Source of the DNA: Bacillota bacterium
GTDB taxonomy: Bacteria; Bacillota; Clostridia; Christensenellales; CAG-138
Reading direction: 5' to 3'
Assembly: GCA_023435025.1 (NCBI GenBank)
Contig: JAEYSE010000101.1
Location: 1-16,718, forward strand
Length of the DNA: 16,718 nt
Of this stretch, positions 6,431-14,046 are shown one piece after another. The notes below the pieces were generated by a model that saw only the letters and a list, made by a program, of their open reading frames with translations, was not told where the DNA came from and searched no databases. Within the stretch, counting starts at the first letter, position 1; every line of letters starts with the position of its first letter. Made by a program: the position numbers and the translations under genes.

Positions 6431-7873
6431 ATGCAGAAGGTAAGGAATTTTACGACGGCAGCGTTGTTTGTGGGGCTGGCCGCGGCATACGGGTACTGGG
6501 CATTCACAGAGTCTTCCATCACGGCGGCCTCCGCTGCGGCGGCCGCCGTTCTTACGGCGCTCTTTGGGTTTTTGTGCGCGCAGTGTCTGCGCGGGCTTTT
6601 CGTTGCATTTTCCGGCGAGCCGGAACTTGAGATGGAAGCGGGGCTTGGACGAAGGAGCCTCAGGCGGGCGTATCGGCATCCGGTCGTCCGTCTCTTTTTG
6701 TTGCTGTTGCTTGCAAGGATCATCATATATATTGTAGCCTACGCCATATATGCCCTGCAAAAGGGGTATCCGGGCGGATTAATCGATACGCTTTCGCTTT
6801 GGAACAAGGGCGACGCGCCGCATTACATGGGCATTGCGGACAATTGGTATGTAACGGAAGGCGACGCAAGATTCCATATCGTCTTCTTTCCGCTTTATCC
6901 TATTGTGGTACGGCTATTCAGTGAACTTGTTCAGAATACGTTCGCGGCCGGGCTTATGGTATCCCTGCTTTCCACCGCAGCTGCCGGGGTACTGCTTTAT
7001 GAGCTTGCACTTTTGGATATGGACCGCGCTTCGGCCGTACGCGCCGTTGCGTTTTTGATGCTGATGCCCGCGGCGTTTTTATTTAACGCGCCTATGAGCG
7101 ACGGGCTATTTTTGCTCTTATCCATCGCGGTGATGCTGCTTACCAGAAAAAAACAATATTGGACCGCCTGCGTTGTAGGCGCGCTTGCCTCCTTTACGCG
7201 GGTGCTGGGGTTGATGCTCCTGGTGCCGGTGGCGGTGGAGTTAATCGGTGACACCGTGCGGCAGAAAAAGGAAACGGGCAAGTGGGCGGGTTTCTTCCTG
7301 CTTCGCGCTCCTGCGCTGCTTATAATCCTGCTGGGCTTTGGCGCTTACCTTATCATCAACAAAAGCGTAACGGGGGACGCGTTTACGTTCCTGAGGTACC
7401 AAAGCGAGCATTGGAGCCAAAAAATTGGCTGGTTCTTCCATACCGCGTCCTATCAGACAAATGAACTCATTACAAGCCTTTCCACATGGCGGGAGGCGGC
7501 GCTGGGGCTTTGGCTTCCCAATCTTCTGTTTCTGTTCGGCGCGCCGCTTATTATGATAGTTGCGCTGCGGGAAAAGCATAAGCAGAAAGACGGCGAAACT
7601 GTACAGCCGAATGGGAATGTAGAGCTTTTTAGCGCTGGACAACCCTACGCTATTAGGCCAAGCTATGTAGCCTACTTTGTGGCATATTATTTTGTAAGCA
7701 TGGGTGCTACCTGGCTATTATCGGCGCCCCGGTACCTGGCGGCCTGCTTTCCACTTGCGCTGGCGCTCAACAGGTTGGTGAAGCCGCGGACCGCGTGGAT
7801 GGTCTATTTTCTTCTTGGGCTGCTGCAAGTGTACTATTTATGCGCGTACGTGGCGCAGTGGCCGGTGTATTGA
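6431..7873 (+). CDS. PIG-V-like (GPI-mannosyltransferase II family) membrane glycosyltransferase
   Basis: A 480-residue polytopic membrane protein with about ten hydrophobic spans. After the third span comes LWNKGDAPHYMGIADNWY (123-140), whose W, D128 and HY match the PIG-V/GT-C first-loop motif with its acidic catalytic residue. FFPLYP (152-157) and APMSDGLFLLL (220-230) match further PIG-V blocks, and LSAPRYLAACFPLALAL (430-446) fits the conserved C-terminal region. Such bacterial proteins are thought to transfer sugars, often mannose, from polyprenyl-phosphate donors to acceptors outside the membrane; the acceptor here is unknown. The start has GGGAGG only 3 bases away. The first two N-terminal spans are extra compared with the core. 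Spacings of 10 and 15 bases to its neighbours support one operon. Confidence 0.82.
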   Translation: MQKVRNFTTAALFVGLAAAYGYWAFTESSITAASAAAAAVLTALFGFLCAQCLRGLFVAFSGEPELEMEAGLGRRSLRRAYRHPVVRLFLLLLLARIIIYIVAYAIYALQKGYPGGLIDTLSLWNKGDAPHYMGIADNWYVTEGDARFHIVFFPLYPIVVRLFSELVQNTFAAGLMVSLLSTAAAGVLLYELALLDMDRASAVRAVAFLMLMPAAFLFNAPMSDGLFLLLSIAVMLLTRKKQYWTACVVGALASFTRVLGLMLLVPVAVELIGDTVRQKKETGKWAGFFLLRAPALLIILLGFGAYLIINKSVTGDAFTFLRYQSEHWSQKIGWFFHTASYQTNELITSLSTWREAALGLWLPNLLFLFGAPLIMIVALREKHKQKDGETVQPNGNVELFSAGQPYAIRPSYVAYFVAYYFVSMGATWLLSAPRYLAACFPLALALNRLVKPRTAWMVYFLLGLLQVYYLCAYVAQWPVY

Positions 7874-7888
7874 CGCCGTGGAGGGAAT

Positions 7889-8644
7889 ATGGATAATACG
7901 AAACCGAGCAGGATTGAGCCCCAGAAAAACGGCGCGGGCCAGACACTAGAAGAATTTCTCGCCGCATACGATGAAAACAAATACCGCCGTCCATCTGTCA
8001 CAACGGATATCGCGGTGTTCACACTTGTAAAAGACAAGGGAGATTATGCGCTATCATTGCTGCTGATCCGCCGCAAAGACCGTCCAAACATCGCGAAATG
8101 GGCGCTTCCGGGCGGGTTTTTGGATATGGATGAGGAGCTTGAAGCGGCCGCCGCCCGCGAACTTGAGGAGGAAACGGGCGTGCAGGGATTAAAGTTCCGG
8201 CAATTCGGCGCGTTTGGGAAGGTGGACCGGGACCCGCGCACCCGCGTGATTACGGTAGGCTTCTACGCCGTGGCGCCGTACGGGTCTATAAAACCGAGGG
8301 CAGGAGACGATGCGGCGGACGCCGCACAATTCATAGTAAAATTAAAGCGGAATGGCTTTACCGCTGCCGCCACCCTTTATGACCTGACGCTCGCCGGGCC
8401 GGAGGCGTTGTTTGCACGCATCTCCTGTACGCAGGATGCTTTGGGTGAAACCGCAAGTCCATTGCCCGGGAGCATGCTGGCTTCCGACCACGCACATTTG
8501 ATTTATTGCGCCCTGCGGGAATTAAAAGCACAGCCCATGCGCGTTGCAGGGCTCTTAGCGGGGGAAAGCGGGCATTTGATCCGTCCCGCATTGCGCGCGC
8601 TGGAGAAAGCGGGGATTGCTTCTGCAGGAAAGCGGATTTGCTGA
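7889..8644 (+). CDS. Nudix hydrolase (NrtR/ADP-ribose pyrophosphatase-like)
   Basis: 251 residues with a perfect Nudix box at 76-98: G76-x5-E82-x7-REL-EEETGV, preceded by WALPGG. Nudix enzymes hydrolyse nucleoside diphosphates linked to another group. The segment KVDRDPRTRVITVGFYAVAP (111-130) is typical of the ADP-ribose/NrtR-like subgroup. LASDHAHLIYCALRELK (197-213) matches the linker that in NrtR-type proteins leads to a C-terminal winged helix. Here only about 38 residues follow, with LIRPALRALEKAGIAS resembling part of a DNA-binding helix pair, so the C-terminal domain is short or degenerate. GGAGG lies 4 bases before the ATG and the gap to the upstream gene is 15 bases. Substrate unknown; ADP-ribose or a related dinucleotide is a reasonable guess. 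Confidence 0.9.
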   Translation: MDNTKPSRIEPQKNGAGQTLEEFLAAYDENKYRRPSVTTDIAVFTLVKDKGDYALSLLLIRRKDRPNIAKWALPGGFLDMDEELEAAAARELEEETGVQGLKFRQFGAFGKVDRDPRTRVITVGFYAVAPYGSIKPRAGDDAADAAQFIVKLKRNGFTAAATLYDLTLAGPEALFARISCTQDALGETASPLPGSMLASDHAHLIYCALRELKAQPMRVAGLLAGESGHLIRPALRALEKAGIASAGKRIC

Positions 8645-8731
8645 GCCTTTCCGGACTTGTTTTAGGTGCTAGGAGCGGGCTGGATTGGTATATTTAATAG
8701 AACGTTCCACCGAGAAAAACACGGATTCGCA

Positions 8732-8760
8732 TTTACAGCCGCCGAATTTCACTTTACAAT
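8732..8760 (+). promoter_or_regulatory. Sigma-A-type promoter of the DUF2232–gdpP–rplI–dnaB unit
   Basis: TTTACA (8732-8737), exactly 17 bases, then TACAAT (8755-8760). Transcription would start near 8767, which excludes the in-frame ATGs at 8666 and 8765 as starts of the next gene and leaves a leader of about 43 bases to the ATG at 8810. Confidence 0.75.
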
Positions 8761-8799
8761 GAATATGGAAAGTTATGACCATAGCAGGAGAATGGAATT

Positions 8800-8803
8800 G
8801 GAG
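8800..8803 (+). promoter_or_regulatory. Ribosome binding site that fixes the DUF2232 start
   Basis: GGAG ends 6 bases before the ATG at 8810. The competing ATG at 8792 has AGGAG only 1 base away, too close to work well. Confidence 0.65.
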
Positions 8804-8809
8804 AAGATC

Positions 8810-9757
8810 ATGAAGAAACCCGGCGTCATAAAGGCGCTGCTTATCGGTGTAGCGGGCGCTTTAAGCGTGCCGTTTTTTCCGTTTGCGCTGTTTGCGGGCG
8901 GCCTGTTCGGGTATTTGTTGCTGACGGGGGGAGTCGCACCCTTTTTGCTTTCTGCGGCGGTATCGCTTTCGGGCGCTTACTGGATGGCCGACGTGGGCGG
9001 GTTGTGGGTACCCTGTGCAAGCATAATTTGGGCCTTGCTTGTTACGGCATTCATAAAGAAAAATAAAGGATATTTTGATACCGCTTTTGTGGGAGCGGCG
9101 TTGTATACCATTGCATTTTATCTGATGATCAGCCTGCCCGACATACGCTCGGGCGGGGTAGCGTTTGGATATGTTACGTCTCTGTTTTCCGATGTGTTTG
9201 AGCAGTCTCTGGCTTCCGCGCAAGCCATGTCCGGCATGTTCACGGCGCAGCAGGCGGAGGCGATGCAGGAAATGGCACGCATGATACGGGTCGGGCTGCC
9301 GATTTACCTGCCCGCCGTTTTGTGCGTAGCGGGCGGCATGGCAAGCCTTGTAAACCTCCTTGTGTGCACATGGCGCACCCGCAAGGCGGGCGTGAAGTTA
9401 AGGCCCATGCGCCGGTTTGCATATTGGCGCGTACCGCGGGAATTTGTGGTGGGCATCGTCATCATGGCCTTGGGCGTGGTTTTAGCATCCGCTTTGCACA
9501 TTGCGAACATGGACGCCGTGGCCGCGGCGGTTGTCGCTTTAGGGGCACTGCCCTTTGTGGTGCAGGGTGCCTGTGTCGTGATGTTCATGCTGCAGTTTAG
9601 CCGCTCAAGCGCCACAATTGTGATGTTCTGTATATTCATTGTGCTGATGATGCCCATGAGCATCTTTTTCCTGGGCATACTCGGCTTGATCGAGCAATTG
9701 ATCCATCTGCGCAGGCGCATCATCATACGGTCAAAGGGCGAGGATGGGGACGAATAG
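8810..9757 (+). CDS. DUF2232 (YybS-like) polytopic membrane protein
   Basis: 315 residues from the chosen ATG, with about eight hydrophobic spans, a positively charged central loop (WRTRKAGVKLRPMRRFAYWR, 188-207) and a charged C-terminal tail. The block MRRFAYWRVPREFVVGIVIMA (from residue 200) resembles the conserved DUF2232/YybS segment. The stronger support is position: yybS-type genes lie directly before gdpP, rplI and dnaB in many Firmicutes, exactly the order here. Function is unknown; some members resemble energy-coupling transporter membrane components, but no such partner genes are seen. The frame is open back to 8666, but the promoter at 8732-8760 and the GGAG at 8800 argue for the start at 8810 (8792 is the alternative). 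Confidence 0.85.
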   Translation: MKKPGVIKALLIGVAGALSVPFFPFALFAGGLFGYLLLTGGVAPFLLSAAVSLSGAYWMADVGGLWVPCASIIWALLVTAFIKKNKGYFDTAFVGAALYTIAFYLMISLPDIRSGGVAFGYVTSLFSDVFEQSLASAQAMSGMFTAQQAEAMQEMARMIRVGLPIYLPAVLCVAGGMASLVNLLVCTWRTRKAGVKLRPMRRFAYWRVPREFVVGIVIMALGVVLASALHIANMDAVAAAVVALGALPFVVQGACVVMFMLQFSRSSATIVMFCIFIVLMMPMSIFFLGILGLIEQLIHLRRRIIIRSKGEDGDE

Positions 9758-9802
9758 GAATTCTTTTTGTATTCTCGACCTTCGGTGAACGTCTTTCAGA
9801 AA

Positions 9803-9951
9803 GGGGTCTGGGGACCGGCTGTGCAGCCAAAGGCTGCACTGAATCCTTGAAGATCCCCGATTGTACCATTCGGGGGTAGTAGTTTCCCCAAAGCAAAAAA
9901 TCTATCGCGGAGGCCCGCAGGCTTAGAGGCCTTCGGCGTGTCCCGCCGAGG
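9803..9951. repeat. Hairpin island in the leader of gdpP
   Basis: The 250-base gap 9758-10007 holds no gene but several stems: GTGCAGCC-AAA-GGCTGCAC (9821-9839), CCCCGA/TCGGGG (9855-9875), AGGCC/GGCCT (9911-9931) and CTTCGGCG/CGCCGAGG (9931-9951, one G-U pair). GGGGTCT (9803-9809) can also pair with AGATCCCC (9851-9858), enclosing the first stem and competing with the second. It does not match the ydaO c-di-AMP riboswitch as I know it. A clear promoter for gdpP is not seen; TATAAA at 9975-9980 lacks a -35 box. AAGGAGGA precedes the gdpP start. Confidence 0.6.
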
Positions 9952-10007
9952 ATGCGGCCCTGTAAGAGATACCTTATAAATAGAGCAGTCGGAAGGAGGA
10001 GAAACGG

Positions 10008-11948
10008 ATGAAGCGGCCACCGCAACGCGTGTTGATTCCCATCGCTATTTTGTGCGCGCTCATGGGCATTGTGATCGGGTATTTTGATATTCGCTTTGGG
10101 GTATCCGCCATCGCTGTTTCCCTGATCGTATTGCTTTTTAGCCTGCGCGCGCTTGCGACAGACGCAAACAAGCAACGGCAGGTCATGGATACCGTATTTG
10201 AGGAAAACGCGACCGCAGCAGGCAGGCTGATTGCGGACGTTAACATCCCCTGTATGATAATTGACAAAAGCGGGCGTATCATCTGGCGTAACACCGCCAT
10301 GAAAAAGCTGTATGATGGTCTGGATTTAAAACCGTTACCTGCGGTCTGCAGTCCCAAAAGCAGTACGCAGTCCGGTACGATGGAGTACGCGGGCAGTTCC
10401 TACCAGGTGACCACAATGCCGGTATTCCGCGAGCATGCCTCGCGCGAACTGTTGTTCCAGTATTGGATTAACCGCACGGAAGCGGAACATTATCGCCGCC
10501 TATATGAAGAACAGATGCCCTATGTGGCGCTCATTTATGTGGACAATTATGAGGAACTGAGCGCAGACCTGCAATTTAGGCGCAACGCGGTATTGACCGA
10601 GGTTGAGCGCCTGATTGCGGATACGGTCGTTTCCATACAGGGTATTTACCGCAGGTATGACAACGGCCGGTTCCTGCTTGTGTTTGAAGCGAAGTATTTA
10701 AAGGATCTGGAAAAGGACCGGTTTGCTTTGCTGGAGAAGGCGCACAAAATCGATACCGGCACATCCCAAAGCGTCACCCTTTCCATCGCTGTGGGCGCTG
10801 CCCCGCGCGTGGCGCAGGCGGATATTGCTGCGCGGCAGGGCATGGAGCTTGCTTTGGGGCGCGGCGGCGATCAGGCTGTTGTGCGGCAGGGCGCGAACTA
10901 TACGTTCTACGGCGGGCGCAGGCAGCTTGAAAGCGGGCAGTCCCGCGTGAAAACCCGCCTGTTTGCCAAGGCATTCCGCCAACTTTTGGAGAATTCCACT
11001 GAAGCATTCATCATGGGCCATAAGCAGCCGGATATGGACTGCATGGGCGCGGCCCTGGGCGTGTACCGCTGCGTGGTGCAGGCAGGCTGCAAGGCGTATA
11101 TCGTGCTGGATCAGGTGAACCCCACCATACAGCAGGCGGTGGACAGCATTCGCGATAACCCGGCGTATGCGGACGTTATTGTATCTCCCGACCGGGTGCG
11201 TGAAATGATGCGCGCGTCCTCCGTATTGGTGGTAGTGGATACCCAGCGTGCCAAGGCGACAATGGAGCCTGACCTTGTGGATATGGCAGGCAAGCTTGTG
11301 CTGATCGATCATCACCGCCGGAGCACCGATTATATCGACAACGCTACGCTCAACCATCTGGATGCGCGGGCTTCCTCCACCAGCGAGATGGTAACCGAAA
11401 CCATACAATATTTCCATGAGGGGATAAGGCCCACCGCGTTCGAATGCTCCGCGCTTTTAGCGGGCATTACAGTGGACACCAAACACTTTGCATTCAATGT
11501 GGGCGCGCGCACGTTTGAGGCGGCGGCGTATTTAAGGCAGCACGGTGCAGATATCGGCACGGTCAAGCTGATGTTCCAGGACGACAGGGAGACATACGCC
11601 AACCGCGTGGATACCGTAAAGAGTGCAATCATCATTTGTCCTGGCGTAGCCCTGGCCGTCTGCCCGTCGGTTGCAAAAAACGCGGGTCTGATCGCGGCGC
11701 AGGCCGCGGACGCGTTGGTGGGCATACGGGGCATTGAGGCTGCTTTTGTGCTGGGCGTACAGAACGGGGAAGTTAATGTCAGCGGCAGGTCATTAGGCCG
11801 CGTGAACGTGCAGCTGGTATTGGAGCGCATTGGCGGCGGCGGCCACCTGACCATGGCGGGCGCGCAATTAAGGGGCATGACGCTCGAAGATGCGGTGGAG
11901 CTTGTAAAATCCACGGCCATCGCTTACATGAAAGAGCTGGACGGCTGA
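10008..11948 (+). CDS. gdpP: Cyclic-di-AMP phosphodiesterase GdpP (DHH family)
   Basis: 646 residues, close to B. subtilis GdpP (about 659). It hydrolyses c-di-AMP to pApA and so controls osmotic and cell-wall homeostasis from the membrane. Domains in order: two N-terminal spans (8-24, 30-47); a PAS-like domain (about 65-155); a degenerate GGDEF domain (about 165-300) without an intact GGDEF motif; then DHH and DHHA1 domains. Catalytic metal-binding motifs are intact: GHKQPDMD (H338, D342, D344), VVDTQ (D411), LIDHHR (D434, H435, H436), GITVDTK (D490), and the DHHA1 GGGGH motif (609-613). AAGGAGGA lies about 7 bases before the ATG. It is placed between DUF2232 and rplI as in other Firmicutes, and all expected residues are present. 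Confidence 0.97.
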   Translation: MKRPPQRVLIPIAILCALMGIVIGYFDIRFGVSAIAVSLIVLLFSLRALATDANKQRQVMDTVFEENATAAGRLIADVNIPCMIIDKSGRIIWRNTAMKKLYDGLDLKPLPAVCSPKSSTQSGTMEYAGSSYQVTTMPVFREHASRELLFQYWINRTEAEHYRRLYEEQMPYVALIYVDNYEELSADLQFRRNAVLTEVERLIADTVVSIQGIYRRYDNGRFLLVFEAKYLKDLEKDRFALLEKAHKIDTGTSQSVTLSIAVGAAPRVAQADIAARQGMELALGRGGDQAVVRQGANYTFYGGRRQLESGQSRVKTRLFAKAFRQLLENSTEAFIMGHKQPDMDCMGAALGVYRCVVQAGCKAYIVLDQVNPTIQQAVDSIRDNPAYADVIVSPDRVREMMRASSVLVVVDTQRAKATMEPDLVDMAGKLVLIDHHRRSTDYIDNATLNHLDARASSTSEMVTETIQYFHEGIRPTAFECSALLAGITVDTKHFAFNVGARTFEAAAYLRQHGADIGTVKLMFQDDRETYANRVDTVKSAIIICPGVALAVCPSVAKNAGLIAAQAADALVGIRGIEAAFVLGVQNGEVNVSGRSLGRVNVQLVLERIGGGGHLTMAGAQLRGMTLEDAVELVKSTAIAYMKELDG

Positions 11949-12009
11949 GGAATTTTCTCAAGGGTGTCGCCACTAATTCTCTACATCGGCGCACGGCTTA
12001 GGCCCCACT

Positions 12010-12099
12010 CAAGGGACACGTTCTTCGGAATCCCCTCTTGAAATGCCTTAGAATAAGTCACTTCAGAATATGGGTTCCAAGGGCCGTTACAGCCCTTGG
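12010..12099. repeat. Hairpin island in the leader of rplI
   Basis: The 240-base gap between gdpP and rplI (11949-12188) holds no convincing gene. It contains an imperfect stem around a C(TTCG)G tetraloop (12010-12040; loop 12024-12027) and a perfect 8-bp stem CCAAGGGC/GCCCTTGG (12077-12099, loop CGTTACA). The 12-mer GAATATGGGTTC that leads into this stem (12066-12077) also occurs, reversed, in the array near glgP. An r-protein autoregulatory leader is conceivable but I recognise none for L9. Confidence 0.6.
12066..12077 (+). repeat. Dispersed 12-mer shared with the glgP-side hairpin array
   Basis: GAATATGGGTTC occurs here and, on the opposite strand, at 1232-1243. In both places the word is followed in its own direction, at once or within a few bases, by a perfect hairpin, which suggests both are remnants of one repeat family. 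Confidence 0.5.
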
Positions 12100-12188
12100 C
12101 GGAGGATTGGGGGCAGAGCCGCAGCGTATCCAATCGTTTGGCAACCGGGACGGTCCACCGTCTATACGATATAAGGGAGGAAGCAAAC

Positions 12189-12635
12189 ATGAAGGTATTA
12201 TTGGAACAGGACGTCAAGGGGACAGGCAAGCAGGGGCAGATCGTGGAGGTCAGCGACGGGTATGCGCGCAATTTCCTGCTGCCGCGCAAGCTTGCAACAC
12301 CGGCGGACGCGGCTTCCATCAATGCGGCAAACATCAAAAAGTCCGCAGCGCAGCATAAGAAGTTCCAGGAGGGCGTGCAGGCACGCGAGCTTGCCAAAAA
12401 GCTTTCCGAAATCAGCGTGAAAATTTCCGCAAAAGTTGGTGAAAACGGCAAGCTATTTGGCTCCATCACCGCCAAGGAAGTTGCGGCGGCGCTTGAGGCT
12501 CAGCATAAAATCAGCGTCGATCGTAAGAAGATCGAGCTTTCTGAACCCATCAAGGCGCTGGGTACAGTGAAGGTGAAGGCGCACCTGTATGAAAACACGG
12601 ACGCCGCGTTTACCGTTGAGGTCGTCGCACAATAG
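12189..12635 (+). CDS. rplI: 50S ribosomal protein L9
   Basis: 148 residues, the usual length for bacterial L9. The N-terminal domain MKVLLEQDVKGTGKQGQIVE continues with VSDGYARNFLLPRKLA (22-37), the L9 signature that binds 23S rRNA. The long connecting helix (about 41-75) and the C-terminal domain (KISAKVGENGKLFGSITAKE near 77-96) follow. L9 is a large-subunit protein at the base of the L1 stalk that helps reading-frame maintenance. The start at 12189 has GGGAGG upstream; the open frame back to 12096 is leader. It sits between gdpP and dnaB, 45 bases before the latter. Confidence 0.98.
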   Translation: MKVLLEQDVKGTGKQGQIVEVSDGYARNFLLPRKLATPADAASINAANIKKSAAQHKKFQEGVQARELAKKLSEISVKISAKVGENGKLFGSITAKEVAAALEAQHKISVDRKKIELSEPIKALGTVKVKAHLYENTDAAFTVEVVAQ

Positions 12636-12680
12636 CGGCGAGGGGGCAAAACCATTAGCGTACAGGGGGGAGAACGGTAC

Positions 12681-14027
12681 GTGGAAGAATTGCGCGTGGA
12701 GCATGAACCAACTCCGGTAACTGCGGCGCCGCACAGCTCGGCGGCGGAGATCTCCGTATTGGGTAGCATGCTGCTGGATGCCGCTGCGCTCGACATGGCC
12801 ATTGAGATGCTGGAGCCGACGGATTTCTACTTTCCGGCAAATCAGGATATCTTCTCGTGCATGCGCATGCTTAGGGGTTCAGGCGCGCCGGTGGATTCTG
12901 TTTCTCTTGTAGCGGAGCTGGACCGCGTGGGCAAGCTTCGCGCCGTGGGGGATGTGGCATACATCGCCGATCTCACCATGCAGACGGTTTCCGCGGCAGA
13001 CGTGGAGCATTACATCAATATTGTGATGGAGCGCTCTATGCAGCGCCAGCTGATCCGCGCGGGCAACCTCATCTCCAAGGACGCCATGGATACGGCGCGG
13101 GACTTAGAGCAGGTATTGGCAGACGCAGAGCGCCGCATCTACGATATTACGTTAAAGCGCAGCACAGATACGCTGCTGCCGGTGCAGGATACCATGTATG
13201 AGGCATATGCGCACCTGGGGGAGCTAATGAACCTGCAGGGGCGGCTCATTGGCGTAAATACCGGCTTTGCGGATCTCAATTCCAAGACCTCGGGCTTAAA
13301 GAAATCCGATCTTATCATTGTTGCCGGGCGTCCGGCCATGGGTAAGACAAGCTTTGCCATCAATATTGCGCAGTACGCGGCGCTGCACGATGCGCGTTCG
13401 GTCGTTATATTTTCTTTGGAAATGGCACGCGAGCAGCTCATTACCCGTATGTTCAGCTCTGAAGCCGAGGTGGACATGCAAAAGCTGCTGACCGGAACCA
13501 CCACCGAGGCGGATCTCATTAAAATCGCGCAGGTGCTTGGGTTAATGGGCAACAGCAAGCTTTTTATAGACGATTCGGCGGGGGCCACGGTGCCGGAAAT
13601 GCGCAGCAAGTGCCGCAGGCTAAAAGCGCGCCACGGGCTCGATTTGATCGTGATCGATTATTTGCAGCTGATGCGCTCCTCCAAGAAAACGGACAACCGC
13701 CAGCAGGAAATTTCGGACATCACGCGCTCGCTTAAAATTTTAGCCCGCGAGCTGGACGTGCCTATTATCGTATTGAGCCAGCTTTCCCGTGGACCGGAGC
13801 AGAGAAAGGAAGACCACCGTCCCATGATCTCGGACCTTCGGGAGAGCGGCGCGATTGAGCAGGACGCGGATATCGTTATGCTGCTCTACCGCGAGCAGGT
13901 ATACAACGAGGAAGCGGACAATACCGCGGAAGTCATCATAGCCAAGCACCGCAACGGGCCGACCGGTACCGTAAAATTATACTGGATGGGCGAATATACC
14001 AAGTTTAAGAACTTAGCGTATTTTTAA
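12681..14027 (+). CDS. dnaB: Replicative DNA helicase DnaB (DnaC in B. subtilis naming)
   Basis: 448 residues; the hexameric 5'-3' helicase that unwinds DNA at the replication fork. The N-terminal primase-interacting domain (about 15-120) starts EISVLGSMLLD. The RecA-like domain carries Walker A GRPAMGKTS (216-224, K222), Walker B LDLIVIDYLQLM (320-331), LSQLSRGPEQR (365-375) with the arginine region, and DLRESGAIEQDADIVM (385-400). It ends GPTGTVKLYWMGEYTKFKNLA, standard for the family. It starts with GTG at 12681; GGGGGGAG ends 8 bases before. No intein or insertion interrupts it. It is co-transcribed with rplI (gap 45) and with the following dehydrogenase gene (gap 19). Confidence 0.98.
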   Translation: MEELRVEHEPTPVTAAPHSSAAEISVLGSMLLDAAALDMAIEMLEPTDFYFPANQDIFSCMRMLRGSGAPVDSVSLVAELDRVGKLRAVGDVAYIADLTMQTVSAADVEHYINIVMERSMQRQLIRAGNLISKDAMDTARDLEQVLADAERRIYDITLKRSTDTLLPVQDTMYEAYAHLGELMNLQGRLIGVNTGFADLNSKTSGLKKSDLIIVAGRPAMGKTSFAINIAQYAALHDARSVVIFSLEMAREQLITRMFSSEAEVDMQKLLTGTTTEADLIKIAQVLGLMGNSKLFIDDSAGATVPEMRSKCRRLKARHGLDLIVIDYLQLMRSSKKTDNRQQEISDITRSLKILARELDVPIIVLSQLSRGPEQRKEDHRPMISDLRESGAIEQDADIVMLLYREQVYNEEADNTAEVIIAKHRNGPTGTVKLYWMGEYTKFKNLAYF

Positions 14028-14046
14028 ACGGGGGAAAGGGAACCGT

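Noticed and set aside
8627..8652. GGAAAG/CTTTCC inverted repeat at the Nudix stop as a terminator
   Set aside because: Six pairs with a 14-base loop and only a weak T-run ten bases later; too weak to call.
8666..8809. Upstream extension of the DUF2232 protein by 48 residues
   Set aside because: It would start before the promoter at 8732-8760, lacks a ribosome binding site and encodes residues unlike a membrane N-terminus.
9758..10007. A ydaO-type c-di-AMP riboswitch before gdpP
   Set aside because: The conserved ydaO core words are not found; only generic stems are seen.
10698..11417. A 239-codon minus-strand frame inside gdpP
   Set aside because: Antisense to intact DHH catalytic motifs; composition is that of a shadow.
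12096..12188. Upstream extension of L9 by 31 residues
   Set aside because: L9 proteins begin MKVxL; the 12189 ATG has a good ribosome binding site and the extension overlaps the hairpin leader.
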